Shown: piece by piece, positions 1 through 11,224 of the stretch
How positions within the stretch are numbered: the stretch's first letter is position 1
How the letters are laid out: each line of letters starts with the position of its first letter
Source of the DNA: Platycnemis pennipes
Lineage: Eukaryota; Arthropoda; Insecta; Odonata; Platycnemididae
Length of the DNA: 64,000 nt
Reading direction: 5' to 3'
Assembly (NCBI GenBank): GCA_933228895.1
Contig: OW121853.1
Coordinates: 75,128,645 to 75,192,644, forward strand
Program-made: the position numbers and the translations under genes
The notes under the pieces: generated by a model
The model's database searches: none
What the model was told of the DNA's origin: nothing
What the model saw: the letters and a program-made list of their open reading frames with translations, nothing else

Positions 1-121
1 CCCTCCACTAGGCAATCAAGTGGGGACCGGTTTTCCACTGAAAACTCCGCCACTGCCGGGAATCGAATCCGAGCCCTCGGGATGGGAGGCCTGTACTCTA
101 GCCACTATACCAACCAATCCC
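1..121 (-). repeat. tRNA-derived SINE (partial, cut by window edge)
   Basis: On the - strand the sequence has an A-box-like TGGTATAGTGGCTAGAGT and a B-box GATTCGATTCCCGG with tRNA spacing, followed by a non-tRNA body (TTTTCAGTGG...ACCGGTCCCCA) shared with the copies near 11.3, 11.5 and 19.2 kb. The attached body makes it a SINE rather than a functional tRNA gene. Confidence 0.75.
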
Positions 122-590
122 CTTTTTACTTCGTTTTTCTCATATTTCTCCACTATAGAGCCCCCGGATGAAATAAAACACAAGTGTAAGCAATGAAAGA
201 GGTTGTAATCAGCGTTTTCAACACACGAAATTTGCGAACCATTCGTTTTTATTCCACATGACTCCTTGGTTACCTATTCGAGAAAAATTCCTATGGTTTC
301 AATCACAACTCCCCAAGTATCACCTTAGGATCAATAAAATGAAAGCTAAGGTATGCAGTAGGAGAGAAGAGGCCAAAACCAATGTTAAGCGGAAAAAAAT
401 AGCTTTTAGAGATGAAATAGCATTGTGACCTGGGAAACCAAGTGTCCGGCGAAGGGCAAACTTAGAAATAAATAGACTGTAGAATAACCCAGGGAAGGAA
501 GGCATTCTACCGGCAGAATGATGTACTCACAGCTGGAAATTCAAGTGTGGAAGTAAGGAAAAAAAGTAATCAGAACTTACAAGTGGAGCC
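122..590. other. No recognisable feature
   Basis: AT-rich sequence. The short open frames here show no family signature and no splice-linked partner. Confidence 0.5.
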
Positions 591-945
591 TGTTTCTTTA
601 TAGCAATGAGGTATGGAAGATAACAGCAGCAGAGATGCCAAGGGTGGAGACATTCTAAATGTAGTGGCCCCCTGCCACACACCTTTATGGTGGATTTCAG
701 GGTATTATGTAGATGTAGTGCTACAGAAGAATAAAAATCTTCTGAAAACCTTAAAAAGAAGGCCGGACACTTTCATCGGGCATATTTGAGGCATGATGGC
801 CTGATGAAGACAATCGTCGAGGGAAACGTGAATGTGATGAATGGAAAAGGAAGGCCTCGCATGTAATATATGTAATCCGCCTATTTAGGAATTTTGACTT
901 ATTCGCTTGGAATATTTGGCGTGTGATGATGATAATGATCCTTGT
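591..945 (+). repeat. RTE-like LINE 3' fragment, interrupted
   Basis: Degenerate C-terminal part of an RTE-like reverse transcriptase ORF: SLFLYSNEVWKITAAEMPRVETF, then after the insert CYRRI, GHI.RHDGLMKTIVEGNVN and GKGRPR. It ends in a GATGATGATAATGAT tail at about 928-943. It is split by a 46-bp LINE tail (667-712). The copy is dead and 5'-truncated. Confidence 0.7.
659..720 (+). mobile_element. Ultra-short CR1/jockey-like LINE 3' tail with TSD
   Basis: 667-712 is the conserved 3' end of the LINE family whose longer copy sits at 45485-46030 (CCCCCTGCCACACACC... ending TTATGTAG). It is flanked by ATGTAGTG at 659-666 and 713-720. It sits exactly between the codons for the F(K)MW and CYRR residues of the surrounding RTE-like fragment, so it is a separate, later insertion. 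Confidence 0.75.
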
Positions 946-1483
946 GCGCGGCCCTAGGATCAGTTAAGCGTCTGATAGCCAGGAATCCATGCATTTTCTT
1001 CTATGACTAGTTTTTTCCACAATATTCTGTTATCGATTGAACATAAATGTTGGAACGAAATGTTTAAAGTGAAAAAAATGTTGCATTTACATGAATTCAT
1101 CTAAGATAATTTCCTTTCCTTCCTTCATTCCATTCCTTTGCTTATCCTTCGTCTTCGTCACTTGTCTAACATTATTTCTAATATCATGGCTTTCAACATT
1201 ATCTTGCTTCCTCCATCAAACTATTTTGCAACCGCTGAATATATTATCCTGCATCTAACTTACGAGTATTAGCACTTTTTTTCTTTCGTCTTTTTACCTA
1301 TCAATCCTGCATTCCCCACCACATTCATAACCCTCAACTCTTGAGTCTCCATTCTACTGGGGCACTATTCGATCATATGAAGCCCCAGTTCAATCGCTTC
1401 GCGTCAGTCAAAGGAAATTCATTTGACGGACGCCATTCAATCAACCCTCGTTCAATTGAGTATCGGATGCGAAGAGATCCCGG

Positions 1484-1547
1484 TGACAGCCAGAACTGTG
1501 GCCGTATTACGGACGGATACGATTGTTGTCGAAACCTAACCGTAATT
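1484..1547 (+). repeat. Inverted repeat arm (partner at 3872-3930)
   Basis: GCCAGAACTGTGGCCGTATT through GTCGAAACCTAACCGTAATT reappears in reverse complement at 3872-3930 with a few mismatches. The inner motif GGGGCCGTATT resembles the ends of the Harbinger-like elements elsewhere in the window. Confidence 0.65.
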
Positions 1548-3871
1548 ACGCAATTGTAGAGACCACTGCGACCTGCACTCCTAAGAAGAGTATAAGGTAC
1601 TGTAGTCGCTGTCGCGGGTGATTCATGAATAGTATTTTTTCCTTCATCATCGAAAAAAACAGATTTCATCAATTGCTGTTCGTGTCCAACCATTAATGTA
1701 TTCATTTTACGCAAAACATTTGGATTGGGAGATCTCAGTTTACCAGCGAATTAAATGTTAATTTTAAGTTTTTTTGATACAGCTCAGAAATGGCGGGATG
1801 CGCTGCCTTTGCTGTCGCTGACGTGACAAGTATATACAGTTTACGTTGCGACGCATCGGAAATATTCGTCTACAGAATTTACCATTGTATTTTCCAGCCC
1901 TCTGCTCTTGTGAATATATATCAATAATAGCCTATGAAGACTGCCTAAGTTCGAAAAGTCTTCTCTGTTAAACATGGTATTAATTGTCATTTGATTGGCT
2001 CAAGGGCATTCTGTTCGTGGAGTCCTTTGTTACTGCGAAGCATGGCGTGAACTTCGCACGACTGTGGGCCAACTTCACGGTGCGTTTAATAAAATAAATA
2101 CTAACTGTTTTTTTTAAATTAATCGACTGAAAAAAATATATATAAGTAATCTTTATAAATGAACTGAATAAATATATACCTCAGACACTAAGTTAATAAG
2201 TTTTAGCAGAGTGCACTGTCTTCTTGGAAGCGTCCGAAGCATCACCTAGTGGCAGGTAGAGGAAAGACAACCTCTTCACACGTATGATTTACCGGTATGC
2301 AATAAAATGCCGTCGAGTTCTCACGCCGTTGAATTTTTATCTTTTTAAGTAACTAGCTGAAGGTGCCCGTTGAAATTCAACGGGAGGGAGAAATATAGCT
2401 TATAATTACAAATTTTATTAAGAAATTTTAACGTTTATCATGAAGGAGCGAAAACAAACTTGTGTTATGGAGTAAGCTATCACTATCGGAGCCATAAATA
2501 TAATTTAAACCAATGTAACCATATAATTACTGCCTGGACTCACCTGGGATTTTACAAAAATAAGAATTTTATTTAGAAACTTTCAGGCCAGAAGAAACGA
2601 GGAGGTTAGAACGGAGGATACATACAAATTGTCTGTGTATTGTTGACAATGAGGCCAGATTCGGGTTTTTGGGAATGGTACCTTTTCGGCAAAAAAATTT
2701 TTCTCTGGCCTTTTATGTATGTTATGTTTGTCTTAATTCTCCAACTTCATGACAATGGCGTCAATGAACTTCCTTCGGATAGTTATGTGATAATGCATTT
2801 TATTCCAATTAGAGAATATTCTTTTCTTATTACCTAGTACAGATTTAGCCTACTTAAACCAGGTATTTGTTGCTCGGTTGCATATATTTACACCTTCTAC
2901 TGTATATTTGACGTGTAAGCATTTTGCAATATACTTGTAGTTTATCCGAATGCAAACCTACTTGATATGGGAGTAGCGCGAAAAGTAAGTCCGTATGATT
3001 TTTCCGAATGAAATGGCCGATCTAGATTCAAGAATTAGCTGCGATACATCTTTTAGTACCTATCAATATCTTAGAGTAAATTCTATTCTTATTACTTAGT
3101 ATAGTTTTAGCCTACTTAAACCAGGCACTTGTCGCTCGGTGCGTATATTCAAACATTCTACTGTATATTTGACCTATAACTATATTACAATTTTTTCATG
3201 TTGCTACACTTATTTTTGATTTGACTTCATTTAAGTTTATTATCATATAAATCCATAAAATATTCACCATTTGAAACCCGCAGAAACTTTCATTTAAATA
3301 CTTTCAGTTTTACCGAATGCAAACTTATTTGATCTGGCAGTAGCACGAAATGTAAGTCCGTATGATTTTTCCGAATAAAATGGTCGATCGAGATTCTAGA
3401 ATTAGCTGCGATGCCTCTTTTAGTAGCTTTCAATATCTTTACGAAAAGAAAAGTGCTGTTTTCGGCATCGATTTTGGAGGAATATTTTTTGCATCATTGA
3501 AAGGCATCAATAGCAGATCATGCTGTTTTGGCGCGCAGAAAACTAGGACTAGAAAAAATAAAAAATGGAATGTGCTTTAAAAACCCTTCAAATCGACAGA
3601 AAAATATCCGCAAACTAACGCCATATACTATGCTGTCTAAGTAAATATACTTATTATATTCGAGTCAGCTTTTTGTGGATTAGAATTATCTCCCTGTGAA
3701 ATAAAATGCATTGGTACTTCCCATGAATAGATTTAGGAATATTAACTGCGACGAAATTTAAGTAAAATTCCACTGTTGTTTATGTTTTTATTCGCGTGCT
3801 AGAGGACGTAGGAAACTCAAGTTTTTGTGCCGATAAGGCGGTGCCTAATCCTCCCCAAATACGATTACGTA
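1548..3871. repeat. Segment between inverted arms, with internal direct duplication
   Basis: No coding signature. A block at about 2838-3072 is repeated at about 3107-3437 in the same orientation. Shared landmarks are TAGCCTACTTAAACCAGG (2847, 3113), CTACTGTATATTTGACC/G and GTAAGTCCGTATGATTTTTC (2984, 3353), about 80-85% similar. The second unit carries an extra block of about 100 bp between landmarks. Confidence 0.65.
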
Positions 3872-3930
3872 AAATTACGGTTAGGTTTCGACAACAATCG
3901 TTTCCGTCCGGAATACGGCCCCGTTCTGGC
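3872..3930 (-). repeat. Inverted repeat arm (partner at 1484-1547)
   Basis: Reverse complement of the 1484-1547 arm. The two may be ends of one degraded 2.4-kb DNA element, but no clear TSD was found. Confidence 0.6.
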
Positions 3931-5400
3931 TTCATTGTTACCTGTTGGTTAGGAGGTGTATTCCGTCTGCAGTAAATTCTAAACCCTTTGGTTAGAGACC
4001 ACTAGAGTCGATATATCGACGCTCATTTCATTACAGGCGTCAAATGCAGTTATTCAAACGGCTCATGTAGTTCTGCGATGTGGAAGGCAAGGGAATTCTC
4101 GTTTTAACCGCGCCGCAGGCGAGTGGAGTTATCCTGTGTCAGTGTGGAGAAACCATCATATTACTATCCCGAGGAGACGCAGTTAATCGACTCATTTCCC
4201 TCGGTCTAACACGTGATGGAACCCTATATGGAATGAATTACTCCCGAGGTTATAGTAGCCTCGACCCCCCCCCCCCCCTTCCCATTCGAATCTACGGACT
4301 ATAGGGCGACCCGAGAGAGTGCATATCCAGAGTGTGATAGGAAATTTAGGGATTGAGCCTTGAAATTTAAATCGCGTTTTGCGGAAGGATTTGAAGGAAA
4401 CTTGAAGGTGAAAATGTTTGCATCATGACCTCGAAAAATTCTAATATCGCCTAACATCACTGGGAACTAACTTTGACTCAATGAGTTTACAATCTTGATC
4501 TTTATGAAGCTTCATCATCAGGATTTCAATCCTAGAATTGGTTTTCTGCAGCCCTACACTCTGCCCTATTTATTGTTAATTCCCTAGCGCCCTGGTATGT
4601 TTTCTCTTTCACGTCCTTCTTTATATGCCCCATATACTTTTTCCTTGATCTTTGTCGCGGAACCTACCCTTCAATTTTCCCTTGTATTAGGTATATTACT
4701 TACTAATTCATTGTGCCTCAAGGTATGTCCAATTCATCTGGTTCTTCTTTGCCGTAGGGCTTTCCATATTGTCCTTTATTCATCTGCTGAAGCTTAACAA
4801 TACCCATTATTTTCTAAAGGAGAAATTTAGATCTAAAATGTAGATTTCTTTAAAGTTGGATAAACATAAAATAACTAATTACAGAGGACTAGAGAGTATA
4901 CTCATTAACAATGTGCACATTGCTTAAACTGAAATTGATTTTTTGTTTCGTGTGCAACAATGGCAATACAAAAGCAAAAAATTACTCACAAGAATCGCTC
5001 CTACTATGAGTGAATGGCTGATGATGTTAGTTACTTGATCATATAAGTCTAGGAACCCGGGCCGCATAATAAAATATTTCTAGTGTAAGTAATTAAGTAA
5101 CCGAGTTTTGTTAGATATGTTGCAGAGTTGTTTTATAAAGTGGAGTCCAATACCTAATTCAATTAATTTCAGTGAGATTCCAGAGTAATTGTACAACATA
5201 ATACTTTGGTTTATGATATGATACTGCTATACTACTGTTACGCTATCCTGATGATGCTATATTACTGTGGCACCACAATTATGTTATACTAATGTATTGC
5301 ATATTCTAACTGTGGTTGGTTATTTTATGTTTTATTTAGGTCACGGTTAATAAGAAATTGGTGAAGATTGTTTTATAGGTCCACGCACGTTTGTGAGATC
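3931..5400. other. No recognisable gene
   Basis: AT-rich sequence with a C14 tract at about 4265-4279 and a small palindrome GTCGATATATCGAC near 4008. None of the short frames could be tied to a family. Confidence 0.5.
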
Positions 5401-5910
5401 AATGGGGGCGTTTACTCGGAACCGAAATCGTTAGAAGGAAACTTAAAACGAATTTTAGTGAAAACATTATTCTTCTAACCATAACCATTCACTCATAAAT
5501 CAAAAATTAAAATAATCAAAAGGTGACGCTCACAGAAGAAGCTGGTTTGATATCATTGACGTCATTTTCCTCCCATCCTTGACTGCTTTTAGTGAAAGGG
5601 AAGGGATTGAGGGGGGTTCTCGGAAGGCCTGCTCGCACAGATCCTGTCGCAACCACTCCTAATGGCAGAGTCAGCTGTGTCCCCCCCATTGCGATAAGGC
5701 GAAGTAGCTTCGCGGGTTCATTTGTGATTGGACGAAGTCGATTACGTCAGAGGTTGCACCACGCCAACTTTTCCGAAAGGGTTAAAAACGCCAGTTTTTC
5801 ACCGCTTGTAACTCGAGAAATAATTGACGGTTCAAAAAACGGAAAAATACGGGTCTATTTATTTTACAAACTCTATCAGATTCGGAAATAAAAAAACACG
5901 GTAAAACCCC
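5401..5910 (+). repeat. Repeat family M, copy 1
   Basis: Starts AATGGGGGCGTTTACTCG. It shares about 500 bp with copies at about 13525-14041 (-) and 19738-20240 (+). Landmarks are CCGAAATCG, ATTCACTCATAAATCAAAA, TTGACTGCT, GGGGTTCTCGGAAGG, CGTCAGAGGTTGCACCAC, CTCGAGAAATAATTGACGG and AACGGAAAAATACGGGTCT. No coding capacity. This copy lacks the block GCAATTTTGTACACGAAATT present in the other two. Confidence 0.85.
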
Positions 5911-5919
5911 ATTAATAGT

Positions 5920-6190
5920 CGCAGGAATTGTTATGATAAAGAAGATGGATATAGATAAAATGTTTGGACAAGGTAACTAAAGAAGAAAATTTATATAGGA
6001 TATGGGCAAAGAGAAATCTGATGTGAATTCTGAGAAGAAGGTGGGACAACCTAATTGGCTTTATCATGATACATGATAGTCGGGTGAAGACGCTCGTCGA
6101 GGGATAGGTGGATTCAGAAGAATTGCCAAAGATAGCCTCACAAGAGAGAGATATTATGCAAGTAGTGAGTGATGTAAAACAGAACATTCA
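5920..6190 (+). repeat. Degenerate RTE-like LINE 3' fragment
   Basis: A broken reading with KKMDIDKMF, RRKFI, KEKSDV and VGQPNWLYHDT aligns loosely with the RTE-like C-terminal region ([13 protein letters not shown]...[13 protein letters not shown]). Many stops and frameshifts. Confidence 0.5.
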
Positions 6191-8877
6191 TTTCAATATT
6201 CTTAGATTAGTTTCAGTAGAAGGTTTTAGTGGAGGGTGTATCATGAAATAAATATCTCAAACGAGCCTGGCCAATTTTTTGTCAAGAATGTATAGATTTG
6301 GCTTTTTTAATATTCTTGGACGCCAGGTAATTGTGAGAAATTACCGCCACAGTTTGGTCTCAGGCCTAACTTTGTGGAATTTCATGATCTAGCAAGTAAA
6401 AAAAAACATTTATGTAAAAATGGAACTTTAATAAAAAAAATCATTAACTGATATTTATATATTTTTACAACCAAATATCGTCGAAAAATGTACAGCAACG
6501 GGTATAATTTACAGGGAAAAATTTTTTTCCCAAAAGACAACCATATGGGGTGGTCTTCTAAGACAAATACAAAATTAAAAATAACTTTTAGATAATACTT
6601 AAAGATTCCTTCCCTTCGTTTTTGTAATCCGTCGCTCTGTCAAAGCTTTTTTCTGCCACGGCTGTCCTACATCTATATTCATGAAGTTCCCAAGATCTTC
6701 CTAAGAAAGGTATTTTTTGTTGTTCGTTGACTTCATTTTGTACGTATTTCTGCGTTGTGAGTAGGAACAGCAGGAGTATTAAGGTATCCGGACACTAAAA
6801 ATTCTATTTTTTAGTGTTTTTTAATTATTTATCTGCTTAGTATTTTTTTAGCGAGTCATAAGAATAAAAATACGGGGTTGGTTTATTTCATTGCCCTTTC
6901 CTCCATTGAGAATCAAGTTGAAATCCCTCTAGTTCACATTAATATTAGTGTGCTAATGATTTCACATTACGTTAACTTAACGCCTACCTGTCCCTAAACA
7001 ATCCTCTATTTCCATGGCCGTTAATAATCTACGGAGACTCTGCAGTACTTTGGTACAAACGAATAGCATCCGAAAAAATAACAAAATGTCGAAAGTCATC
7101 TTTCCATACCATTTTGCTAACAAACAAATACATCGCTGAAATGGATCACGGCAATTTAAAAAACGAAGAACGTTAGCAATCTAGTGCGCCCTCTGTATCG
7201 AACCTTGGCGAAGGGACCCATGTCGATCAGGTGGCGATCTATCGATTATTTTTTTCGAACGACCACCTCTTCTCGATCCGAAAAAGTATCGCGCCACTTT
7301 GTCTCCGGATAAAAAAAAATGTAGTGACATCATCCCAATAGCGGGACAGTGCAGACGGATTACGATTATCTCCTGTGCGCCACAGTTCGTTCATTTGTTT
7401 AGCTGTCAGGCTATTGATCTGTAACCTCGCTTCCGACAGAGGGAGTAGAGGAGTTGGGGAGAGTCTTCCGGGAGGAGTAATGTTCGTCCCTCCCTTCCGG
7501 TGTGTTACCGGGGATTTTGCATCTCGTCTCCAGGTTGAAAAATGGTCCATCCTCTCATTCCTTCCACGGATGCCCTACGCTCCTTATTTCTCTTTCTTTT
7601 CTTCCTCCCGTGTCATCAGTTACGGGAGATGGTCGCTGTCGCGCGCTCTTACTCGGCGTAACAAAATATGTCCCCCTCTCTCGTCCAAATTTGAGTTCTT
7701 TTTTTATGTTTTTTTCTCCTCTTGGGATCCTGGGTGACTCAGATGGATTACGATCAGCTCTTCGCAAGATGCTGTTGTAAATGCGCATCATCCCTTTGGG
7801 CTTGCGTCCCGAAAGGAGTTTCATATTTCATTTTTTTCTTGTTTCTCGCTACTGCGAGTGGCAAGTTACCGCAATAGTGGGAACAAGCGGACATTTGTTT
7901 ACGTTGCCATGATGGGTTGGGAGTCATGGCAACGGAAGCGGCTATTCAACTCCAGCCGTTTCCGAGTTCGTTATACTTTGGGAATGAGCAACAATTAATC
8001 AGCTCAGGGAGGTGTACTTTGAACGGGTCCACCTCGTGGGTAAGTGAATATTTTGTACCGAATAAATTCCAACATGGACAGTGAAGTGAGATAAAATTTT
8101 TAACGAACACAAAATCAATTCCACGAAAGTATAATAACGCTCCTTTGGGTGATTTCGTTGGTGGCCATTTCAAATTACCATTTAAGGAGAGTAATTGTCG
8201 TTTTTCTCTGCCTTATATATTTATTTGAATAAAACTCTTCAAAAGTTTATGGAAAAATTATTTACGTCGATTGCTTTCGTTACTTGATCGAAGAGTCTTC
8301 GTAAACGTTTGATGTTTATTCTAATAAATGTATATGGCTGAGAAATACGACAACTCTTCTCCTTAAGTGGTAGCTTGAAAGGAAACCATAAAAAAATCAC
8401 TGGTTTTCCTCCTTTTCTCCAATGTGAACGTTCGAAGTTGAAACAGTCACAATACAAATACAGACTAATCACTGCCCATGGTGCATTTTTGAACGTCGGT
8501 ATAACGATATGACAAATCCTCTAAAATGCGATCGCAACTGTGATTATGAAATGTGATCACGATCACGAATGGTGATAAGGAAGTCACAGTTTATGCCACC
8601 ACTAAATTAGAAGCTCATTTATTTACAGTTGACTTTAGATGTACCTATATCAAGAAACCGTGCGTATTATGCTAGGATTGATCAGATTAACAAGATCAGA
8701 GGGATAGATAGTCGTACCGATAGATTTAAAATGTCATTTTCCCCGCGTACCATAATAGAGCGCAATAGTCAAAATATCAAAGGGTTAGGTGGGTAAAACA
8801 TTGCTAGAGTAGTCTGAAGTGCATGATGCATGTTTGAGCATTGCTAACACGTACATGCGACGGAAATGCTGATAAAT
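6191..8877. other. No recognisable gene; one short hairpin
   Basis: AT-rich apart from a more G+C/CpG-rich part at about 7195-7830 with overlapping frames on both strands that match no family I know. At 7903-7933 GTTGCCATGA and TCATGGCAAC form a perfect 10-bp stem with an 11-nt loop. Confidence 0.5.
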
Positions 8878-8891
8878 ATACGTAGGATAAT

Positions 8892-9122
8892 TAAATAATA
8901 TTGGCAATTTTCCACAAAGAAATCTTTACTTCGACCGGTTTCGATGTGATACGTCATCATCTCCTGATGATGATCTATCGAGGTTTCGATGTGATACGTC
9001 ATCATCTCCTGATGATGATGTATCACATCGAAACCGGTCGAAGTAAAGATTTCTCTGTGGAAAATTGCCAATATTATTTAATTATGTTATTCCACCAATT
9101 CGCGCCTGAAACGACTCTTTTT
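8892..9122 (+). mobile_element. Fold-back Penelope-like terminal insertion with hammerhead motif
   Basis: A 231-bp insertion bounded by a 14-bp direct repeat ATACGTAGGATAAT (8878-8891, 9123-9136). Its two halves are inverted: TTGGCAATTTTCCACA...ACCGGTTTCGATGTGATAC on the left and the complement on the right. The right half contains a hammerhead-like core. Penelope-like elements (PLEs) are known to carry hammerhead ribozymes in their terminal repeats and to make TSDs of about this length. No ORF. Confidence 0.7.
9005..9044 (+). ncRNA. Hammerhead-ribozyme-like motif
   Basis: CTGATGA at 9009-9015, a stem II of GATGT/ACATC closed by a 3-nt loop, then GAAAC and a mini stem III with the cleavage triplet GTC at 9037-9039. 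This is the compact type-I layout described for Penelope-like elements. Stem I is weak (2 bp before a mismatch), so activity is uncertain. Confidence 0.6.
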
Positions 9123-9254
9123 ATACGTAGGATAATGTTTTTTGTAACCAGTAATCAATGCATTAATGTGTAGTTACTGACCACCTAGTTGCCCGTGACA
9201 CTTGTATCTAACATGTCTCCATGAAGTATTAGGGCTGTATCTCTTTGTTAAAGA

Positions 9255-9398
9255 AGATTGGCAATTTTCCACAAAAAAAAACTTTAAACCGACCGGTCTC
9301 GATGTACCTACTACACGATCATCACCTGATCTTCTTTTGCTAATATTATTTAATTATGTTATTCCACCACATAACGCCTGAAACGACTCTTTTTACTA
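9255..9398 (+). repeat. Second, degenerate copy of the fold-back PLE-like sequence
   Basis: Shares TTGGCAATTTTCCACA, GACCGGT and the right-end block ATTATTTAATTATGTTATTCC...CGCCTGAAACGACTCTTTTT with the 8892-9122 insertion. The core motifs are mutated and no TSD is clear. Confidence 0.6.
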
Positions 9399-9429
9399 TG
9401 GCTCTTATTTGCATGTCAGTAGTGCATGT

Positions 9430-9770
9430 TTGGTGATCTACACCCCCTGCCACACGCCCTCGTGGCAGTGGTGTATGCAGGATTTCCTTCTGGGGAGGGG
9501 TTTCTTTACTGTTTATGTGCATCATAACATTTAGATTATTATTCACTAAATCAAAAATTTTAATTAACATTCTCTTTACGCGAAAACAATTACGTGAAAT
9601 AAATTTACGTGAAAACAACCCAGTAAACAAAATTTCTAATGGCAGTGCAAAATATACAAAATATACTAAATTACGGGAATGTTTTGGGGGGAGGTTAAAC
9701 ACTAAACTCCCCCCGTCGGTGCACCACTGCCAACGTGGTGGCTCGCTGGGTATTACGTAAATGCAGCACA
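9430..9770 (+). repeat. CR1/jockey-like LINE 3' tail, split by a hAT-type MITE
   Basis: CACCCCCTGCCACACGCCC at 9430-9448 continues after the insert as CGTGGTGGCTCGCTGGGTATTACG (about 9732-9760). Together they form the same conserved LINE tail seen at 667-712 and 45485-45545. Confidence 0.65.
9466..9729. mobile_element. hAT-type MITE
   Basis: 264 bp with short terminal inverted repeats CAGTGGTGTA / TGCACCACTG, inserted into a LINE tail. The flanking 8-bp windows (CCTCGTGG and CCAACGTGG region) look like an imperfect hAT target duplication. The interior holds G-rich and C-rich stretches but no transposase. Confidence 0.6.
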
Positions 9771-10163
9771 CTAAGTTCTGTATTTACAATTATGGTCGAC
9801 GCCTACCTCTTCCACAACGTTGCGTCACTATATATATATATCAAGTTTATCGGCAAGACGGTTCTCGGGGCTTCGGAGGATCGGGTGCGTTGGACGGGAA
9901 AATAATGGGAGGGCCTCGCTGAACTCCGGATTATCGAAAGATGAATTGCCGAACGAATTGCGAAACGTCGCAGGCGAGAGCGTCGGGTCGTTTCAACCGA
10001 TCGGTGCGAATTTTATCGGGAAGACAGGTTAAACGTGACGAATGAATTCGGGTTCGTCTCCGGCCGAATGACGGATCGAGGTCTTTACCGAAGAGCGGGG
10101 AAGGACGCTAAAGCCTAAAAGGTGTGGGTATCGGGTGCGAAACTCTTATCGTAGAGAGTTACA
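9771..10163. other. CpG-rich unassigned sequence
   Basis: About 9850-10140 is visibly CpG-rich relative to its surroundings, with an open frame of 70 codons at 9820-10032 that I do not recognise. It could be a repeat or a fragment of an old exon. Confidence 0.4.
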
Positions 10164-10893
10164 TCATAGAGCAAGTATAATATAGAGGGCTCACCGCATT
10201 GGGCAAAACTGTTTTACATTTTGGACGTAGTACTGGAAGGTATTCATAGATGGCGTGGTAAGAATTTTTCGAGTTACGTCACTAACGATGCGTATCGCTT
10301 CCATTGCTCTCGTTTTTCTAATCAACTTAAGTGGTACATAACATATGCTTTAGTTGTAGTTTTGTTCACCAATCATGGGTCAACAATCCAAGGATTGGTT
10401 TGACGCAGCCCTTCACTCGCTTTTTCTATCAGCCAACCTCTTCATATTAACGTAATTCCTCTCTTTTACATCCCTTACAACTTGCTCCAAGTATCTCATA
10501 CGACGCCTTACTTTTATATTCTTCCCGTTTCCCGAAGTTTTGTCATTTTATTATAATGGTGCGATATGCCTTTACCCAACTTCACCAGTCTCATGGATAA
10601 GTTAACAGTTCTCTCACTATTTAAGCAAACATATCTTGTCACAGGAGGGATTCCTTGTTGTTTCATAAAAAAACACACAATCCACCGCTGCAAGGAGCAG
10701 ACTACAATACACTTCTCGATTGTGTCGCTGAAGTCGATTAGAAAAACGAAAGCGATGGAAGCGATATATATTTTTGTGACGCAACGCGAAAAAATCTTCC
10801 CTCGCCATCTATGGAAACCTTCCAGTACTACATACAAAACGTATAAGAGTTCTGCCCTATGCGGTGAGCCCTCTATATAATACTTACTCTATG
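10164..10893. mobile_element. MITE with long inverted arms
   Basis: Left arm about 10164-10345 (CATAGAGCAAGTAT, ATATAGAGGGCTCACCGCAT, GTAGTACTGGAAGG, ATAGATGGCG) is the inverse of right arm about 10715-10893. The arms are about 85% similar. The interior contains a LINE fragment (10372-10545) that must have inserted later. No transposase and no certain TSD. Confidence 0.75.
10372..10545 (-). repeat. RTE-like LINE 3' end fragment
   Basis: AATCATGGGTCAACAATCC.AGGATTGGTTTGACGCAGC...CTTCCCGTTTCCC matches 30186-30365 closely. It is the 3' end of the RTE-like family in reverse orientation, nested in the MITE. Confidence 0.7.
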
Positions 10894-11014
10894 GTTACAT
10901 GCTTCCATTCACCACGGGAGACATCTATCGGGACATTCTCCTCTCGGCGCTAGATTGCGATCCGATAGAGTGCTCCATCAGCGCGCCATCGATTAATCGT
11001 TCTTTAGCATCATC

Positions 11015-11220
11015 ACTGGTCATCAATCCTAAGATTGGTTTGTCGCAGCTCTCCTTTCGATTGTTCTCTCGGCTTCGCATAAATCTCTTTCATGTCCTTC
11101 AGAACTCGCATATCCGGGAAATTTATGTAATGCGAGGTCCACCTTCTTTCCGCTTTCCCCATTCACTTTTACCAAGCCCATTGACTTCGTCAGACCATTA
11201 TGCTTCAAGAATGGTGGATG
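11015..11220 (-). repeat. RTE-like LINE 3' end fragment
   Basis: CATCATCACTGGTCATCAATCC.AGATTGGTTTGTCGCAGC, then TTCCGCTTTCCCCATTCACT, parallels the 30176-30370 copy. Confidence 0.65.
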
Positions 11221-11224
11221 TGGT

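Noticed and set aside
1..121. Functional tRNA gene on the - strand
   Set aside because: A- and B-box words are present, but the sequence runs into a SINE body shared with three other copies, and a proper cloverleaf could not be drawn.
7239..7824. Overlapping open frames on both strands as a host gene
   Set aside because: No motif, no splice partner and conflicting frames on both strands.
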